DNA of 48,397 bases from Limosilactobacillus antri DSM 16041 (GCF_000160835.1 NZ_GG700733.1:74476-122872); one strand, 5' to 3'. Positions 33,970 through 44,900 are shown, numbered from the stretch's first letter. Notes: generated by a model from the letters alone, not told the origin. Numbers and translations: made by a program.

Positions 33970-36900
33970 TCAAATTGTTATGAACTGTTCTGATTCTACC
34001 AGATATAAGCCCTTTTGAACAACCGGAAGTGGTTTCATCAGGCTCAACGCCTCTTGATAGAGGTTGAGCTGGCCCCGGTAGCGGGCAACAATTTCCGCTA
34101 CACCAAAGCCCGGACGCAGGTGGTCGGTCTTATAATCCACCAGGATAATGCCGGTCGGCGTTTCAAGGTAGCCGTCAATAATCCCGTGAAGGAGGACCTG
34201 TTCATTATTGCTGGTCTTGATCTCCTTAAACAATTCCGCACCGTTCATCACCATCGCAAAGGGCTCTTCCCGGTGGTAATGCTCAGGGGCCGCCAGGATC
34301 TGCTGGCCCACGGCTGTCTGGAAGAACCCGGCAACCCCGGTGACGTTGATCTTGGCCGCCACCGCCGGGGTCAGCAGCCCCTGGTCGACGAGCCGCTGGA
34401 CTTCCGCTTGAACACTGGCGGGGGTCACCGGTCCCGCGGTCAGGGGCAGCTTTTGGAAGACCAAGTGGGTCGCGGTCCCGATGGTCGTTGCCGCCGGCTG
34501 CTCATCCGCCTGTTTGATGAAGGCCGGTTCCGCAAAGTGCTGGTTAAAGTAGATCCCCTGCGCCTGCTTTTCCCGTTGCTGCTGTTCATAGTCCCACTGG
34601 GCTTCAACCGCGTTATCGGGGTATTCAAAGAGCCGTTTGACGTCGGTCACCGACTGGTAAGCCGTGGTCTTGGTCGCGACCGGATACGGGTAGCGGGCTC
34701 CCAGTAGTTGTTTAATCCGGGCCAGCTCCTGCTGATCGATTGCGGTCTGATCCGTTACCACGGGGGCTGCCTGCTGGGCCTGCAGGCCGGCCAGCTGCTG
34801 GGCCACGTCCGCGGCGGTGTAGCTGGCAACCGTAAAGCGCTGGCCGGTAAAGAGCGATTGGTAGTGCTGATAGTCAGCCATGGCACTCTCATCCAGCTCC
34901 ATCCTTGCTGGCGCCACCTGTTTCGCCCGAAATGCCGCCGACCGGGCCAACGCCAGGCCAATCCAGTCCATAAAGGACCGGGCGGTGACCCGGAGCTGGG
35001 GACCAAGCAGGATTGCCGGTGACTGGAAGGCCTTCTGCCACCGTGCCCAGGCGCTGGCGAGGTTTTGTCGCCGGTTTTCTTCATTAAAGGAGCCGGTGAT
35101 GACCAAGCGCTGTTCGGCCCGGGTCAGGGCAACATACAGTACCCGGAGGTCTTCCGCCCGCTCCCCCTGCTGAACGGCGTTAATGATCGCCTGCCGCTGG
35201 GGGGTGTCGTAACGGACGTGCTCCTGGTCGGTGTATTCAATCCCGACCTTGTTGACCGCATCGACCACCGCGGTCTCCCGGGTCGCCTGCTGGTTAAAGC
35301 CGTGGGTCGCGTCAATTAGGAAGACGATCGGGAATTGCAGGCCCTTGCTGCCGTGAATCGTCATCACGTTGACGGTATTCTTGACCAGCTGGGTCGGTGC
35401 CACCCCCAGGTCCTTATCGTGTTCCTGCATCTTTTCAATAAAGCGGATGAACTGGTAGAGCCCCTTGAAGCTGCTCTGCTCATAATCATGGGCCCGCTGG
35501 TAAAAGGCGTGCAGGTTCGCCTGCCGCTGAGCGCCGCCGGGCATCGCGCCCACGTAGTCCAGGTAGCCGGTCTCGTTGTAAATCTGCCAAATCAGGTCCA
35601 CCAGTGACTGCTGCTGGGCCGTTTGGCGGAAGGTCGCCAGCTGGTCCAAAAAGTGGCTGACCTTGTCATAGAGAGCCGCCACCGGGTCGGGCTGGTCATC
35701 TGTCGCCGTGGCGTTTAACAGCTCCGGCTTAATCAGGTGCCGGTCAGCGTTGGCGTAGTTGCTCTTAAAGCTTTGCAGGGCTCCATAGTAATCGGCCGTC
35801 CGGTTTTGCAGGCGGATGAAGGCCAGTTCCTTGGTCGACAGGCTGACCAGTGGCGACCGCAGCACGGCCACCAGCGGAATGTCCTGGTGGGGGTTGTCAA
35901 TCAGCCGGAGGAGAGCCATCATTACCCGAACCTCGGTCGCCTGGAAGTAGCTTTCGACGTCGTGGACGGTCAGGGGAATTTCCAGTTTGCTGAATTCCTC
36001 CATTAAGGTGTTGTTAATGCTCTTGGTCCGTTCCAGGAGGACAATGTCGCCATAGTTAACCGGCCGCAGCTGTTTGGTCGCGGGGTCAAAAATCCGTTCC
36101 TCGTTCGCAACCATCTGCTTGATCCGCATCCCAACCATCTTCAGTTCCCCGGCCAGCTTATCATCCTCGTGCTGGTCCGGTGACTCCTTGATGGCGGCCT
36201 GGTCGGCGTTGGCGTCATAGAGCATGACCTCCGTCGGCTGGGGCTGGTTGTCGGCCGTTTCGTAATAGGTGGCCGCGTATTTCAGGTGGGCCGCCTGGTC
36301 GTATTCAATTTCACCAACGTCCGCCCCCATCAGCTGGGCAAAGAGGAGGTTGGTAAAGTCGGTCACGTTGCTCATCGAGCGGAAGTTTTCGCCGAGAACG
36401 ATCGCTTCGTCCCCCGCCCCCGGCTGCTGGTAACGCTGGTACTTGTGCAGGAAGAGCGATGGATCGGCCTGGCGGAAGCGGTAAATGGACTGCTTGACGT
36501 CGCCGACCATAAACAGATTATGCTGGTCCGGGTTGGTCAGCCGGGTCAGGATTGCTTCCTGCAAACGGTTGGTGTCCTGGTACTCATCCACCATGATTTC
36601 CTGGTAATGCCGTTGCAAGTTTGCCACTAGCTCCTGCCAGTCGGGTTGGTCCGCGGGCGGGGTCAAGATCTGGTAGGCGTAGTGTTCGAGGTCGCTAAAT
36701 TCCAAGACGTGCCGGCTCAGCTTGGCCTGCTGGTAGGCCCGACGGAAGGCCACCGTTACCTTGCTGAGCTTGGTCAGCAGGCGTTGGGACTGGTGGGAAA
36801 TTTCCTGGAACTGGTCCTCGTCGTAGGCAAAATAACTATCCTGAATGCCGGTCAGCTGCTTCTTCAGCGCCTGACGGGAAGCAGTCAGGGTCGCGTAGAC

Positions 36901-38130
36901 TTCGGCCGCCACCGGGTCGCCCTTGGGCTTCCCCGCCATCGTCCGAAACTTAGCGCCACGAATGATTGCCCGAACCGCGTTCCAGGTATCCGGGACGAGC
37001 AGGCGGCGGGCCTGGGCAAACTGCTGGAGGTCCTTATCTAAGGACGCCAAGGTCTTACCGTCAAGCTGGGCGGCCGCGGCCCGGTCCCGTAACTCTTGGA
37101 ACCGGGCGCTAAATTGATCCAACCGGGCCAGGGCGGTCTCCTTGTCCGCCACCGTTGCGGCCACGGCCGGCCACTCTTTCTTTAGCTGGTTGCGTTCCTG
37201 GTTAAGGGCCTTAAATTCATCGTAGCCAGCGGCCCCCTTTTGCGGCCGCCCGCTAAAACTGCCGAACGTTACCCCGCCGAGGACCGCTTGAAGCTGGTCG
37301 CCGTCAAGGTTAGCAGGGTCGAGCGCCGCCTGGAGCCGGGTCAGGACCGCCTGGTCATCTTCTAAGACTTCCCGGGCCTTGCTCAGCCCCTCCTGGTCAG
37401 CCCGCTGGGCCAATTCCGCAAAGTCGTGCTGGAGTTGGGCCAGCTGCTGCAAAACGAGGGGACGGAGCTGGTCGCGGTAAAAGGCCGAGGCCAGCACTGG
37501 GCCATTCAGCTGGTAGCTGGTTGGCAGCTGGGCTAACCACTGCTCCGGGTTCGGCTGGGCGTTAGCGATTTCCATGAGTTTGAGGACCAGGTCATTGAGC
37601 CCCTGGTCATCCCGGTCGCTGGAAAAGTTGAGGACCAGCTGACCGAAGGAGGCGGCATCGTCACTTTCCTCATCGGCGGACGCGTAAAACTGCTCGTTGA
37701 CCTGGCGAAGGACGTCTTCCTGGAGGAGGAGCCGCTCGGTATCATCGGTCAGCAGGCGGAATTGCGGGTCCAGGCCAATCAGGAAGTAGTAGCGCTTGAT
37801 TAGCTTCAAACAGAAGGCGTGGATCGTGCTGATGTCGGCGACCGCCAGCCGGTTGACCTGCTCGTTCATCAGGTCCCGCAGCCGCGGTTCAGCCTGGGCC
37901 ACCTCCTGCAACCGCTGACGGATCTTATCCCGCATATTCTTGGCGGCCGCGTCGGTAAAGGTCACCAGCAGCATCCGGTCGACCGTCGCGCGGCCCTCTT
38001 TGATGAGGGCCACGGCCCGGTTGACCAGGACCGCCGTCTTTCCGGAGCCGGCCGACGCGGATACGATGATGTTCCGGTCCCGGTCGCTAATGGCCTGCTG
38101 CTGGGCCGGGGTGGGCTTAAAGTCTGCCAT
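33970..38130 (-). CDS. addA: ATP-dependent helicase/nuclease subunit A (AddA/RexA)
   Basis: UvrD-like 3'-5' helicase and nuclease that with AddB resects double-strand DNA ends for RecA and recognises Chi. The 1386-residue product begins with the Q-motif ([11 protein letters not shown]) and Walker [14 protein letters not shown] (24-36). Walker B/motif II is [11 protein letters not shown]. Helicase motifs V-VI are near [17 protein letters not shown] and [10 protein letters not shown]. The C-terminal RecB-type nuclease motif is [11 protein letters not shown]. Length is toward the long end for the family. Its ATG overlaps the addB stop by one base (TAATG), indicating coupling. Confidence 0.97.
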   Translation of the reverse strand: MADFKPTPAQQQAISDRDRNIIVSASAGSGKTAVLVNRAVALIKEGRATVDRMLLVTFTDAAAKNMRDKIRQRLQEVAQAEPRLRDLMNEQVNRLAVADISTIHAFCLKLIKRYYFLIGLDPQFRLLTDDTERLLLQEDVLRQVNEQFYASADEESDDAASFGQLVLNFSSDRDDQGLNDLVLKLMEIANAQPNPEQWLAQLPTSYQLNGPVLASAFYRDQLRPLVLQQLAQLQHDFAELAQRADQEGLSKAREVLEDDQAVLTRLQAALDPANLDGDQLQAVLGGVTFGSFSGRPQKGAAGYDEFKALNQERNQLKKEWPAVAATVADKETALARLDQFSARFQELRDRAAAAQLDGKTLASLDKDLQQFAQARRLLVPDTWNAVRAIIRGAKFRTMAGKPKGDPVAAEVYATLTASRQALKKQLTGIQDSYFAYDEDQFQEISHQSQRLLTKLSKVTVAFRRAYQQAKLSRHVLEFSDLEHYAYQILTPPADQPDWQELVANLQRHYQEIMVDEYQDTNRLQEAILTRLTNPDQHNLFMVGDVKQSIYRFRQADPSLFLHKYQRYQQPGAGDEAIVLGENFRSMSNVTDFTNLLFAQLMGADVGEIEYDQAAHLKYAATYYETADNQPQPTEVMLYDANADQAAIKESPDQHEDDKLAGELKMVGMRIKQMVANEERIFDPATKQLRPVNYGDIVLLERTKSINNTLMEEFSKLEIPLTVHDVESYFQATEVRVMMALLRLIDNPHQDIPLVAVLRSPLVSLSTKELAFIRLQNRTADYYGALQSFKSNYANADRHLIKPELLNATATDDQPDPVAALYDKVSHFLDQLATFRQTAQQQSLVDLIWQIYNETGYLDYVGAMPGGAQRQANLHAFYQRAHDYEQSSFKGLYQFIRFIEKMQEHDKDLGVAPTQLVKNTVNVMTIHGSKGLQFPIVFLIDATHGFNQQATRETAVVDAVNKVGIEYTDQEHVRYDTPQRQAIINAVQQGERAEDLRVLYVALTRAEQRLVITGSFNEENRRQNLASAWARWQKAFQSPAILLGPQLRVTARSFMDWIGLALARSAAFRAKQVAPARMELDESAMADYQHYQSLFTGQRFTVASYTAADVAQQLAGLQAQQAAPVVTDQTAIDQQELARIKQLLGARYPYPVATKTTAYQSVTDVKRLFEYPDNAVEAQWDYEQQQREKQAQGIYFNQHFAEPAFIKQADEQPAATTIGTATHLVFQKLPLTAGPVTPASVQAEVQRLVDQGLLTPAVAAKINVTGVAGFFQTAVGQQILAAPEHYHREEPFAMVMNGAELFKEIKTSNNEQVLLHGIIDGYLETPTGIILVDYKTDHLRPGFGVAEIVARYRGQLNLYQEALSLMKPLPVVQKGLYLVESEQFITI

Positions 38131-41100
38131 TACTTGTCTCCTTTCTCTTCGTCATCGGCGGCCAGCCGGTCGAACTCGTCCTGGGCCAGGCGGGGGTCCA
38201 GCTGCCGGTAGTTCTGCTGGTCGAGCATATTATCAAACTGGTAGATATCACTAAAGTCGGTGTAATCGAGGCCGGTTTGCCAGCTGCTCCCGGTCAGCAG
38301 CCGGTACGGTTTCAGGGCCACCTTCCCCGCAACAATGGCGTTGCCAGCACCGATAATCAGCTGCTTGTTACGGTCTTGCAACCAGGCGAGCTGGTCAGGA
38401 GTGACTAGGAGAGCGTCCTTATTGCCCACAATCTTGTCTCCCCGTTCCCGGAGCGGGTACAGGAGCGACTGGCGCTGGTCGAGGTTCTTATCAAGCTGCT
38501 TCAAGAGTGCTGGATCATTGAGCAGCAGGCCCTTGTACTGGTGCTGCTGCATCCGCACCGTATCCAGGTCCGTGCCGGCTTTGAGCTTGGCGGCGTTGAT
38601 CACCGGGTTGCTCAGGTGCAGGTAGAGGGCCCCGGCCAGTTGCAGGTCCGCGGCCGCTGGATTGAGTTGGGCCGGCAGCTGCTGACGGTTGCTGCTGATC
38701 GCATTCAGGTAAGCCAGCAATTGCAGGGACAGGCCGTAGTAGGCCGTGGTCAGGTCAAAGCTCCGGTTGCCGGACTTGTAGTCGACGACCGTCAGGTAAT
38801 CCTTGTTGTCCTGGCTGAGCTGGTCGATCCTGTCAATCCGTCCCCGCAGATAAACGTGGGTATTGGCGGGTTGCAGCGGGTACTCAAGGGGCTGCAGATC
38901 GTCCTCTCTAGCCGCCCCCAGCCGGCCAAAGCGAATTTCCGTGTCGAGGGGCCGGGCAGCCGTGTACTTCGCCTGCCAGCAGAGAATCGTCAGCATGGTG
39001 CGGACGATCCCGGTCAGCTGCTGGTACTGGAAAGCAGCCTGGTGGGAGCTGGCCGTTAAAATCGCCAGGTCCGGCTGGTCGTCCTTGGCAGCCGCCAACG
39101 CCCGGGTGATGAAGGCGTTGAGTTGGGCCGGGTTTTCAGCCAAGCCGGCAAAAGACAACTGCTGGTCAGCGTTGACCGCGCTGACGAACCACTCCATCGC
39201 CTTGTGGAAGAAGGTGCCGATCCGGTCGACCGACATCGTCAGCTGATCCCGCTTTTTCAGGCCCAAGCCGTACTTCAAGAAGTACTCGTACGGGTTAACA
39301 TAGTAGTCCTGCAGTTGGGAAATTGACGAGTACAGGATCTGTTGGTCGTGCTTGTGGCGGAGGTAGAGGGCGGCCGCCAGCTGCTCCCCCAGATCATCAA
39401 CCTGGTTGTGGTAGTTAAACCCGGCGGCCACCAACTTAAGCCGCGCTGCTAATTCCCGGCCGGCGCGCTGGTCAGCGGCCTGCGGTGCCTGACGCAGGCG
39501 GGCAATTTCATCCACCAGGGCCTGGCGCACGGCCTGCCAGCCAGGGGCCAGCACGATCGGGCCCTTGGGCTGGTCATTCCGGGCCTGGCGTTCGACCTGG
39601 ACCAGCTGGCTCAGGGTCGCCGCGGGGGTGCTGACGTAATCCGGCACCCGCTGCTGGCCGGCCGGACTGGCAACTAATGGAACGGCCGTCACCGGCTGAG
39701 CAAAGTAGCGGGCCATGTCAGTCAGGTAAGCCGATGGGGTCAGCGGCTGGTCATCATCACTGGCGGTCGGCGCCATCATAATCAACTTCTCGGTCCCGGT
39801 CAGCATCCCGGAGTAGTGGAGAAACGGTTCGGTCCGCAGCTGGTCGCGCGGTCCGGCTGGCAGGTACTGGGTCGCCGGGTCCAAATAATTAGCCAATAGT
39901 TCCTTATCCTGGTCGGTCAGCAGGCTTTCCTGCTGCTGGACCTCGGGCATGACGTCGTCGGTCGAGCCAATTAGGAAGACAATCTTGCGGTCCTGGTTTT
40001 GGACAATTCCCGTTTCGGAAACCACCACCTGGTCGAGGGTCGCCGGGATTTGTGAATACTGGGCCGCCGCGAAGCCCGCCTGGAGCAGTTCGCTAAAGTT
40101 GGTCAACGTGGCGGTAAAGTTATCGGCGTTAACCGGGGTGTCACCCAACAATTGAACGTATTCGTCCAAAATTTGGCAGAAGGTCCCCCAGACCTGCTGG
40201 GGCTGGCGGGCGAGGTCCAAGTTCCGGCTGCTCTGGTACTTTTGCCAGTCCGTCAGCCGCTTGACGACCCCGTTATCAACCAGGAACTGGTAGGTCCTGG
40301 CCGCCAATTCCCGGCCCGTCGTTACCGTCTTGAGGTCGGCAAAGAAGGTAATGATCCGGTCGGCCACGAATGTGCGGACGTGTTCCAGCTGTTCTTGCAA
40401 CTGGTTCACCGGGGCAGCCGTAGAGTCGCCGACCTGCCAGAATGGCGATGCGGCGTCCACCCAAGCTCGCTGGCCCTCAATCGCCCGCTTGAGGCACCAA
40501 TTTTCGGTCGCGAAGACGACGTCCTGGTCCAGGGCCTGGTAGTCGCCGGTCTCCGGGTTGTATTCCGCCAGAAGCCAGGTCTTGAGCAGCTGCATGATGT
40601 CCGCGGTCCGGTAGCGGTAGAGCGGCAGGTTAAATAGCGCCGTCAGGAGGGTCACCAGGGGGTGGTTGTCCATCCGCCGTTCGTGGTCATTGAAGACGGG
40701 AATCTGGTGGGCCGCAAAGATCGGGGCCAGTAGGGTCTGGTACTTATCCAAGTGCCGGCTCAGCACCAAAAAGTCTCGGTAGCGGTAGCCCTTGGTCGCC
40801 ACCAGCTGGTGAATCATCGTCGCCACCCGTTCCAGCTCGGTCCGCCGGTTGACCGTCGTAATGAACTGCAGGTCGGCGGGATCGACCTGTTGATCGCTGC
40901 TCGTTAAATCTAATGGTTTTTTAATATAATCAGCGAAGAAGCGGTCGACTGCCGTCAAGGTTGGGCTCACCCGGTCCTTGGTCGCAACTAGGACGTTTGG
41001 TACCAGGTCGACTTCCTGTGGGTGCTGGCGGGCAAAGTCCCAGAGGCGGTGGTACTGCATCGCGGCGGGGTAAAAGAGGTCCGTCGAACCAGGCAACGCA

Positions 41101-41882
41101 CTTTGGTCGGGGTGGGACTGGTCAGGGTAGCCCCGGTCAAGGACAAAGGAAACGGTCGTTGAAGCCCCGTTTAAGATCATGGCGTCGACCACCTGCTGTT
41201 CACCGGGGGTAAACTGAGCAAAGCGGTCAATAAAAAAGTGCATTTGCTTGGCCGCCGGTTGGGATTGCAGGAACTGGGCCAGCTGCTGGTAGAGCTCGGT
41301 GTTTCCCAAAAACCTGCCCTGGACCCGTTCTTCATAGGCGTGGTAAATCAGCTCGACGTCGTGCATCTTCGCCAGCCAGGCCTGGTTGATGCCGGCATTT
41401 TCGTCGTGTTGCGCCTGCTGGAGGAGGGCTGTTAAGTCGTCAGCGCTGACGTTGGCGTTGGCTAGTTCGGTCAGCTGGTCGGTCAGTTTCTGGATAAAGC
41501 CGGGCTGCTGGGCTTCGCTGGCAAAGAGTTGGAGGTCGGCCGCGTGGTCCTGGACCACCTTGGCGACCAGCATCGTCAGGCCAATTTTCGACAGGCGGGG
41601 CCGCTGCAGGGCCGGGGTATCACGCAGGAGGTACCAGGCTAGCCGGCTCAGGGAAAGGACTTGGACCCGGGAGGCCGCAAAGCGATCAGCACTCCCCTTC
41701 CCTTCCCGGGCCCGCAGCTGGTCTAATACCGTAATTTCTGTCTGAAACTTAATGTGGTTCGGCACGATGTAAAAGAAGGTGTCTGCCGCCGGTGCCGTCC
41801 GCAGCTGGTCGGCCAGCTGGTCAACTAAGACCGCCTGGTGGTCCTTCGCCGCCGTACCAATCACAAAGCCAAGTCTACCCAC
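38130..41882 (-). CDS. addB: ATP-dependent nuclease subunit B (AddB/RexB)
   Basis: Second subunit of the AddAB recombination complex, 1250 residues. The N-terminal helicase-like domain has lost the ATP site: where AddB of bacilli has a G-x-x-G-x-G-K-[ST] loop, this reads [13 protein letters not shown]-terminal RecB nuclease motif is intact ([13 protein letters not shown]). The four cysteines that hold the Fe-S staple in B. subtilis AddB are not evident around the nuclease domain. Both traits fit the RexB form of streptococci and lactobacilli. The start is a GTG at 41882 after GGGGCGG. It overlaps addA by one base. Confidence 0.95.
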   Translation of the reverse strand: MGRLGFVIGTAAKDHQAVLVDQLADQLRTAPAADTFFYIVPNHIKFQTEITVLDQLRAREGKGSADRFAASRVQVLSLSRLAWYLLRDTPALQRPRLSKIGLTMLVAKVVQDHAADLQLFASEAQQPGFIQKLTDQLTELANANVSADDLTALLQQAQHDENAGINQAWLAKMHDVELIYHAYEERVQGRFLGNTELYQQLAQFLQSQPAAKQMHFFIDRFAQFTPGEQQVVDAMILNGASTTVSFVLDRGYPDQSHPDQSALPGSTDLFYPAAMQYHRLWDFARQHPQEVDLVPNVLVATKDRVSPTLTAVDRFFADYIKKPLDLTSSDQQVDPADLQFITTVNRRTELERVATMIHQLVATKGYRYRDFLVLSRHLDKYQTLLAPIFAAHQIPVFNDHERRMDNHPLVTLLTALFNLPLYRYRTADIMQLLKTWLLAEYNPETGDYQALDQDVVFATENWCLKRAIEGQRAWVDAASPFWQVGDSTAAPVNQLQEQLEHVRTFVADRIITFFADLKTVTTGRELAARTYQFLVDNGVVKRLTDWQKYQSSRNLDLARQPQQVWGTFCQILDEYVQLLGDTPVNADNFTATLTNFSELLQAGFAAAQYSQIPATLDQVVVSETGIVQNQDRKIVFLIGSTDDVMPEVQQQESLLTDQDKELLANYLDPATQYLPAGPRDQLRTEPFLHYSGMLTGTEKLIMMAPTASDDDQPLTPSAYLTDMARYFAQPVTAVPLVASPAGQQRVPDYVSTPAATLSQLVQVERQARNDQPKGPIVLAPGWQAVRQALVDEIARLRQAPQAADQRAGRELAARLKLVAAGFNYHNQVDDLGEQLAAALYLRHKHDQQILYSSISQLQDYYVNPYEYFLKYGLGLKKRDQLTMSVDRIGTFFHKAMEWFVSAVNADQQLSFAGLAENPAQLNAFITRALAAAKDDQPDLAILTASSHQAAFQYQQLTGIVRTMLTILCWQAKYTAARPLDTEIRFGRLGAAREDDLQPLEYPLQPANTHVYLRGRIDRIDQLSQDNKDYLTVVDYKSGNRSFDLTTAYYGLSLQLLAYLNAISSNRQQLPAQLNPAAADLQLAGALYLHLSNPVINAAKLKAGTDLDTVRMQQHQYKGLLLNDPALLKQLDKNLDQRQSLLYPLRERGDKIVGNKDALLVTPDQLAWLQDRNKQLIIGAGNAIVAGKVALKPYRLLTGSSWQTGLDYTDFSDIYQFDNMLDQQNYRQLDPRLAQDEFDRLAADDEEKGDK

Positions 41883-41975
41883 AATAATCCGCCCCTTTGC
41901 GTAAAAATCCTATCCACATTTTATCATACTAGGCGAACAGATTTTCGCCCGAAGAAAAATTAGCAAATCTTAATA

Positions 41976-42004
41976 TTTACATGAGATTTCGGTTAGGATA
42001 TAAT
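41976..42004 (+). promoter_or_regulatory. Strong promoter upstream of the degraded secreted-protein gene
   Basis: -35 TTTACA (41976-41981), 17-bp spacer, -10 TATAAT (41999-42004). It probably drives the remnant and the tandem membrane-protein genes behind it. Confidence 0.82.
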
Positions 42005-42050
42005 CATTTTTGCTAAAAAACACCACTGAAATTTGGGAGGAATTCCAGCG

Positions 42051-42654
42051 ATGAGAGTTCGTCTCCTCACCTCCGCAAGGATGGCTACGCCGCGCAGCAA
42101 GCCTATTTGGGGTCGGTCAAGCGCTGATTCATCAGCGTTTGAACTGCCAGCCAGCTACTGCGCTGCTGTATATCACACTTATTTCAGCAAAAAAGGAGGA
42201 GAATCTTTCCCTACAACCATCGTTTCTTGTAAGTTCTGCCCAAGCAGATGATAATACTGCACCAGCAACCAACGCTCAGTCCACTGCGGCGGCAACGACT
42301 GCACCAGCTGAAAAGCAGCCGCCAAAGGTCGTCAGCACCAAAGTAGACGGCGAGCCTGACGTCAACACTACCGGGATTGAGGTTTTTGACCCGGTTCAGG
42401 TAACGGTGAAGACCGACCACTTCACGAACGATAACCTGCTGACCAAGGACGGTCTGGGCTGGACAGAAGATACCGAGATTATCCCCATCAAGGGCCACGC
42501 GGTCGGCATTATCAACGAGGGAACATATTGGGGTAAAGAAAATCCAAGCGAACCCGTAACCGCCTATTCCTTTAACCGGGGCGATTCCGGTCGAATCACC
42601 TATATTGGGAAGACCTTGTCGGGGATCGACCTGGACCTAACTAATTGGAGATAA
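42051..42654 (+). pseudogene. Degraded secreted or surface protein gene
   Basis: A good promoter and GGGAGGAATTCC lead to an ATG at 42051, but that frame gives no recognisable protein and its codons look random. A different frame, open to 42654, encodes a sensible segment: an export-signal end (FLVSSAQADD), an Ala/Thr/Pro linker, and about 110 residues of beta-rich sequence (DPVQVTVKTDHF, YSFNRGDSGRITYIGKTL) resembling the start of lactobacillar surface adhesins. The frame ends abruptly after DLDLTNW, where the first tandem gene begins. No start codon follows the internal GGAGGAG at about 42196-42202. I read this as a frameshifted and 3'-truncated adhesin remnant. A short functional peptide cannot be excluded. 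Confidence 0.55.
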
Positions 42655-42798
42655 TTATGAAATTAAGAACATGGTTTTGGACCCTCCTTAGCCTTATTCT
42701 AATCGTCGGCGTATTTTCCTATGGAGCAAACAATCTAGGTAAATACAATTTTTATTACGCCACCCACATGAAACACCCTAAGGATCAATATCCATTTA
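42631..42798 (+). repeat. Tandem duplication, copy A (5' part)
   Basis: A 168-bp segment nearly identical (about ten differences by eye) to 43184-43351, at an offset of 553 bp. It starts inside the last codons of the degraded upstream gene and covers the ribosome binding site, start codon and N-terminal coding region. Confidence 0.9.
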
Positions 42799-43175
42799 TG
42801 ACTGCATTAGCATTGACTACTATGCCACAGAGCTATCTGCCTAGCTATGTTGTCGATAATGGTGATATGAATAAGCAAGGGGTCGGAGGGATTGAAATCA
42901 GCAATGTAAAAAAACAAGGGGACTTCTTAGAAGCTATTCCTGGCATCCTCATTTATGCAAATTCTAAAACTCAATATGAAAAGACAGGAGGAACATACTA
43001 TATAGAATTTAGTGAAGACGGTTACCTTCCCAAAACAGAAAAGAAAAAAATGGGCCCAACGCTTTACCGTACTTTAAATAATATGCAAGATGAGCTCAAG
43101 CGTAACAGCGACCGACCGCTAATTAACTTACAGTGGATTTACAATTGGTACTTTAAAACGATAAGCAGCGATTAA
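42657..43175 (+). CDS. Tandem membrane-anchored protein, copy 1
   Basis: A 172-residue protein of a family I do not recognise. A short basic N-terminus and one membrane segment (WFWTLLSLILIVGVFSYG, about 6-23) predict an N-in anchor with an extracytoplasmic domain. Shared motifs: NLGKYNFYYATHMKHP directly after the anchor, QYPF, MPQSYLPSY, the middle GDFLE and IYANSK, and the C-terminal LKRNSDRPLINLQWIYNWYF. There are no cysteines or catalytic signatures. The start is the ATG at 42657 with GGAG 6 nt upstream, and that GGAG lies in the last codons of the degraded gene. The sequence is visibly more AT-rich than its surroundings. Confidence 0.85.
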   Translation: MKLRTWFWTLLSLILIVGVFSYGANNLGKYNFYYATHMKHPKDQYPFMTALALTTMPQSYLPSYVVDNGDMNKQGVGGIEISNVKKQGDFLEAIPGILIYANSKTQYEKTGGTYYIEFSEDGYLPKTEKKKMGPTLYRTLNNMQDELKRNSDRPLINLQWIYNWYFKTISSD

Positions 43176-43183
43176 TATTCACA

Positions 43184-43351
43184 CTGGACCTAACTAATTG
43201 GAGATAATTATGAAATTAAAAACATGGTTTTGGACCCTCCTTAGCCTTATTCTAATCGTCGGGGCATTTTCCTATGGGGCAAACAATCTAGGCAAATACA
43301 ATTTTTATTATGCCACTCATATGCAACACCCTGAGGATCAATATCCATTTA
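43184..43351 (+). repeat. Tandem duplication, copy B (5' part)
   Basis: Second copy of 42631-42798. It carries the same 26 bases upstream of the ATG, although those bases are coding in copy A and non-coding here. Confidence 0.9.
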
Positions 43352-43737
43352 TTCCAGCCTTAGGTATGACTAATATGCCTAAAAGTTATTTGCCAAATTA
43401 TAAAATCTTAAATGGTAGTAAAAAGCCTCTATCTGTTATCTCAGTTGAAAAAGGGAATGTTATTAAGCATGGCGATTATTTAATGCTTACAAGGAACGGT
43501 ATTTCATATGCTTTCTCCAAAGCGCAATTTTTCAAAGGAAGCCAGATTGACTATGACGGAATTACTATTGACTTCAGTGAAGATGGTCATCTTTCTTCTT
43601 CAGAAAAGAAAAAAATGGGCCAAAACCTTTACAGTACTCTGAATAATATGCAAGATGAGCTCAAACGCAACAGCGACCGACCACTGATTAACTTACAGTG
43701 GATTTATAATTGGTATTTTAATTGGCTAAATTCGTAA
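43210..43737 (+). CDS. Tandem membrane-anchored protein, copy 2
   Basis: A 175-residue paralog of copy 1. The first 47 residues and the last 40 or so are almost the same as copy 1 (LKRNSDRPLINLQWIYNWYF again), while the centre, about 50-130, is strongly diverged and slightly longer (PLSVISVEKGN, SKAQFFKGSQIDYDG). It keeps the family pattern YLPNY, GDYLM, ISYAFSK, and an acidic F-S-E-D-G-H near the end. One N-terminal membrane anchor is predicted. The ribosome binding site is the duplicated GGAG. Function is unknown; the conserved ends with a variable centre suggest selection or recombination acting on the exposed part. Confidence 0.85.
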   Translation: MKLKTWFWTLLSLILIVGAFSYGANNLGKYNFYYATHMQHPEDQYPFIPALGMTNMPKSYLPNYKILNGSKKPLSVISVEKGNVIKHGDYLMLTRNGISYAFSKAQFFKGSQIDYDGITIDFSEDGHLSSSEKKKMGQNLYSTLNNMQDELKRNSDRPLINLQWIYNWYFNWLNS

Positions 43738-43755
43738 AAAGTTAGGGTGATGTCC

Positions 43756-44280
43756 ATGAAAAAGAAACTCTGGATTGCCATCAGCATTCTTACCTTGCTC
43801 GGCTTATGGGCAATTATGTACATTCCTTATAACCTGGAAGAGTATAACTATTACTACGCCACCCATATGAAGCATAAAAGTGACCAATATACCTTTCTAG
43901 CTGCACTAAAATTGTCAAAGCTGCCCTCCAAATACCTTCCTGAGTATCATATTGAATATTTTAAGAAAAAAGATATTGAGTATAATACTCTCACTAAACA
44001 AAGTGTGCTTAAAAAAGGTGATTATCTAATGATCCGGCCATCCTATATTTCATATGCTACTTCTAAAAAGAACTTTGATAATAGCGAGGTCACGGCATTA
44101 GCAGGACCAACAGCTGATGGAACCATTGAACCTTATGCTAAAAAAGATTTGGGTAAAGGTCTTCTTCAAGTCTTCAGTGATATTCAAACCGAACTAAAGC
44201 GTAATAGTAAAAAACCACTGATTAACCTGCAAAAAATTTATAACTGGTACTTTAACTGGCTATATCAGAAAAAGTTTTAG
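43756..44280 (+). CDS. Tandem membrane-anchored protein, copy 3
   Basis: A 174-residue, more distant paralog. N-terminal anchor at about 5-23 (LWIAISILTLLGLWAIMYI), then EEYNYYYATHMKHKSDQY, LPSKYLPEY, GDYLMIRPSYISYATSK and the C-terminal LKRNSKKPLINLQKIYNWYF. Unlike copies 1 and 2, the stretch near 115-135 reads TALAGPTADGTIEPY. I chose the ATG at 43756 (8 nt from AGGG); in-frame GTG and ATG codons just before it crowd the ribosome binding site. It begins 18 nt after copy 2 and is probably cotranscribed. It is AT-rich like copies 1 and 2. Confidence 0.83.
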   Translation: MKKKLWIAISILTLLGLWAIMYIPYNLEEYNYYYATHMKHKSDQYTFLAALKLSKLPSKYLPEYHIEYFKKKDIEYNTLTKQSVLKKGDYLMIRPSYISYATSKKNFDNSEVTALAGPTADGTIEPYAKKDLGKGLLQVFSDIQTELKRNSKKPLINLQKIYNWYFNWLYQKKF

Positions 44281-44381
44281 GCTGCGGTCACCCGTTATAG
44301 CAACACTAGGAATGGCAAGAATTAAAACTGCAAGTTTCGTTCTCCCCTTTTCTAAGCGACACTTTTGAGGAGGAAACAGTC

Positions 44382-44887
44382 ATGAAAACAAAAGTTCAGG
44401 TTGGCATAGCGCTTCTTTGTATCGCCCTTAGCATGGTCATCCCGTCTTATAGTGCGTACAACATCGTCAGATACAACTATTACTACGCCACTCACATGAA
44501 GCATCCCCAAAATCAATACCCGTTTGTCGATGCCCTGGCGCGGACTAATATGCCGGCGACCTCCCTAATTACCATGTTCAAAATTTCTCCAAAGAAGGCT
44601 TGCATGGTTTTCATAACGCCACCATTACCAAAGAGAACGTCTTCCAGCCTGGCGACTACCTGGAAATCGCTAGTGACCAGCTGTCCTACGCTTACTCCAA
44701 AGAAGAGTTTAACGATTATAAGAGAAAATACATCGATTTTGACCCTGACGGCACGCTTTCCCAGGGACAAAGGGTTCCCCCACGACTGCGGCGGGTCTTA
44801 AATGCGGTCCAAGCAGAATTAAAAAGCAACAGCGACCGGCCGCCCATCAACTTGCAATGGGTTTACAACTGGTATTTTAAATTATGA
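44382..44887 (+). pseudogene. Tandem membrane-anchored protein, copy 4, frameshifted
   Basis: Fourth family member, with its own GAGGAGG ribosome binding site. The first frame encodes the anchor and VRYNYYYATHMKHPQNQYPF, then reaches NMPA. From about 44560 the family sequence continues in another frame: LPNYHVQNFSKEG, QPGDYLEI, LSYAYSKEEF, FDPDGTL and LKSNSDRPPINLQWVYNWYF, ending at 44887. Comparison with the paralogs (MP-x-SYLPNY) suggests loss of 4 nt, about two codons' worth, near 44559. The first frame runs on to 44801 with unrelated residues. Base composition is closer to the rest of the window than copies 1-3. Repaired length would be about 169 residues. Confidence 0.82.
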
Positions 44888-44900
44888 CTTAACTATTACA

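Noticed and set aside
34015..34707. Open frame of 230 codons opposite addA
   Set aside because: Antisense shadow of a secure gene; it lacks a promoter and ribosome binding site and has unnatural composition.
42657..44280. Tandem proteins as bacteriocin precursors
   Set aside because: They are about 170 residues with a non-cleaved-looking membrane anchor, no double-glycine leader, and no bacteriocin export genes nearby.
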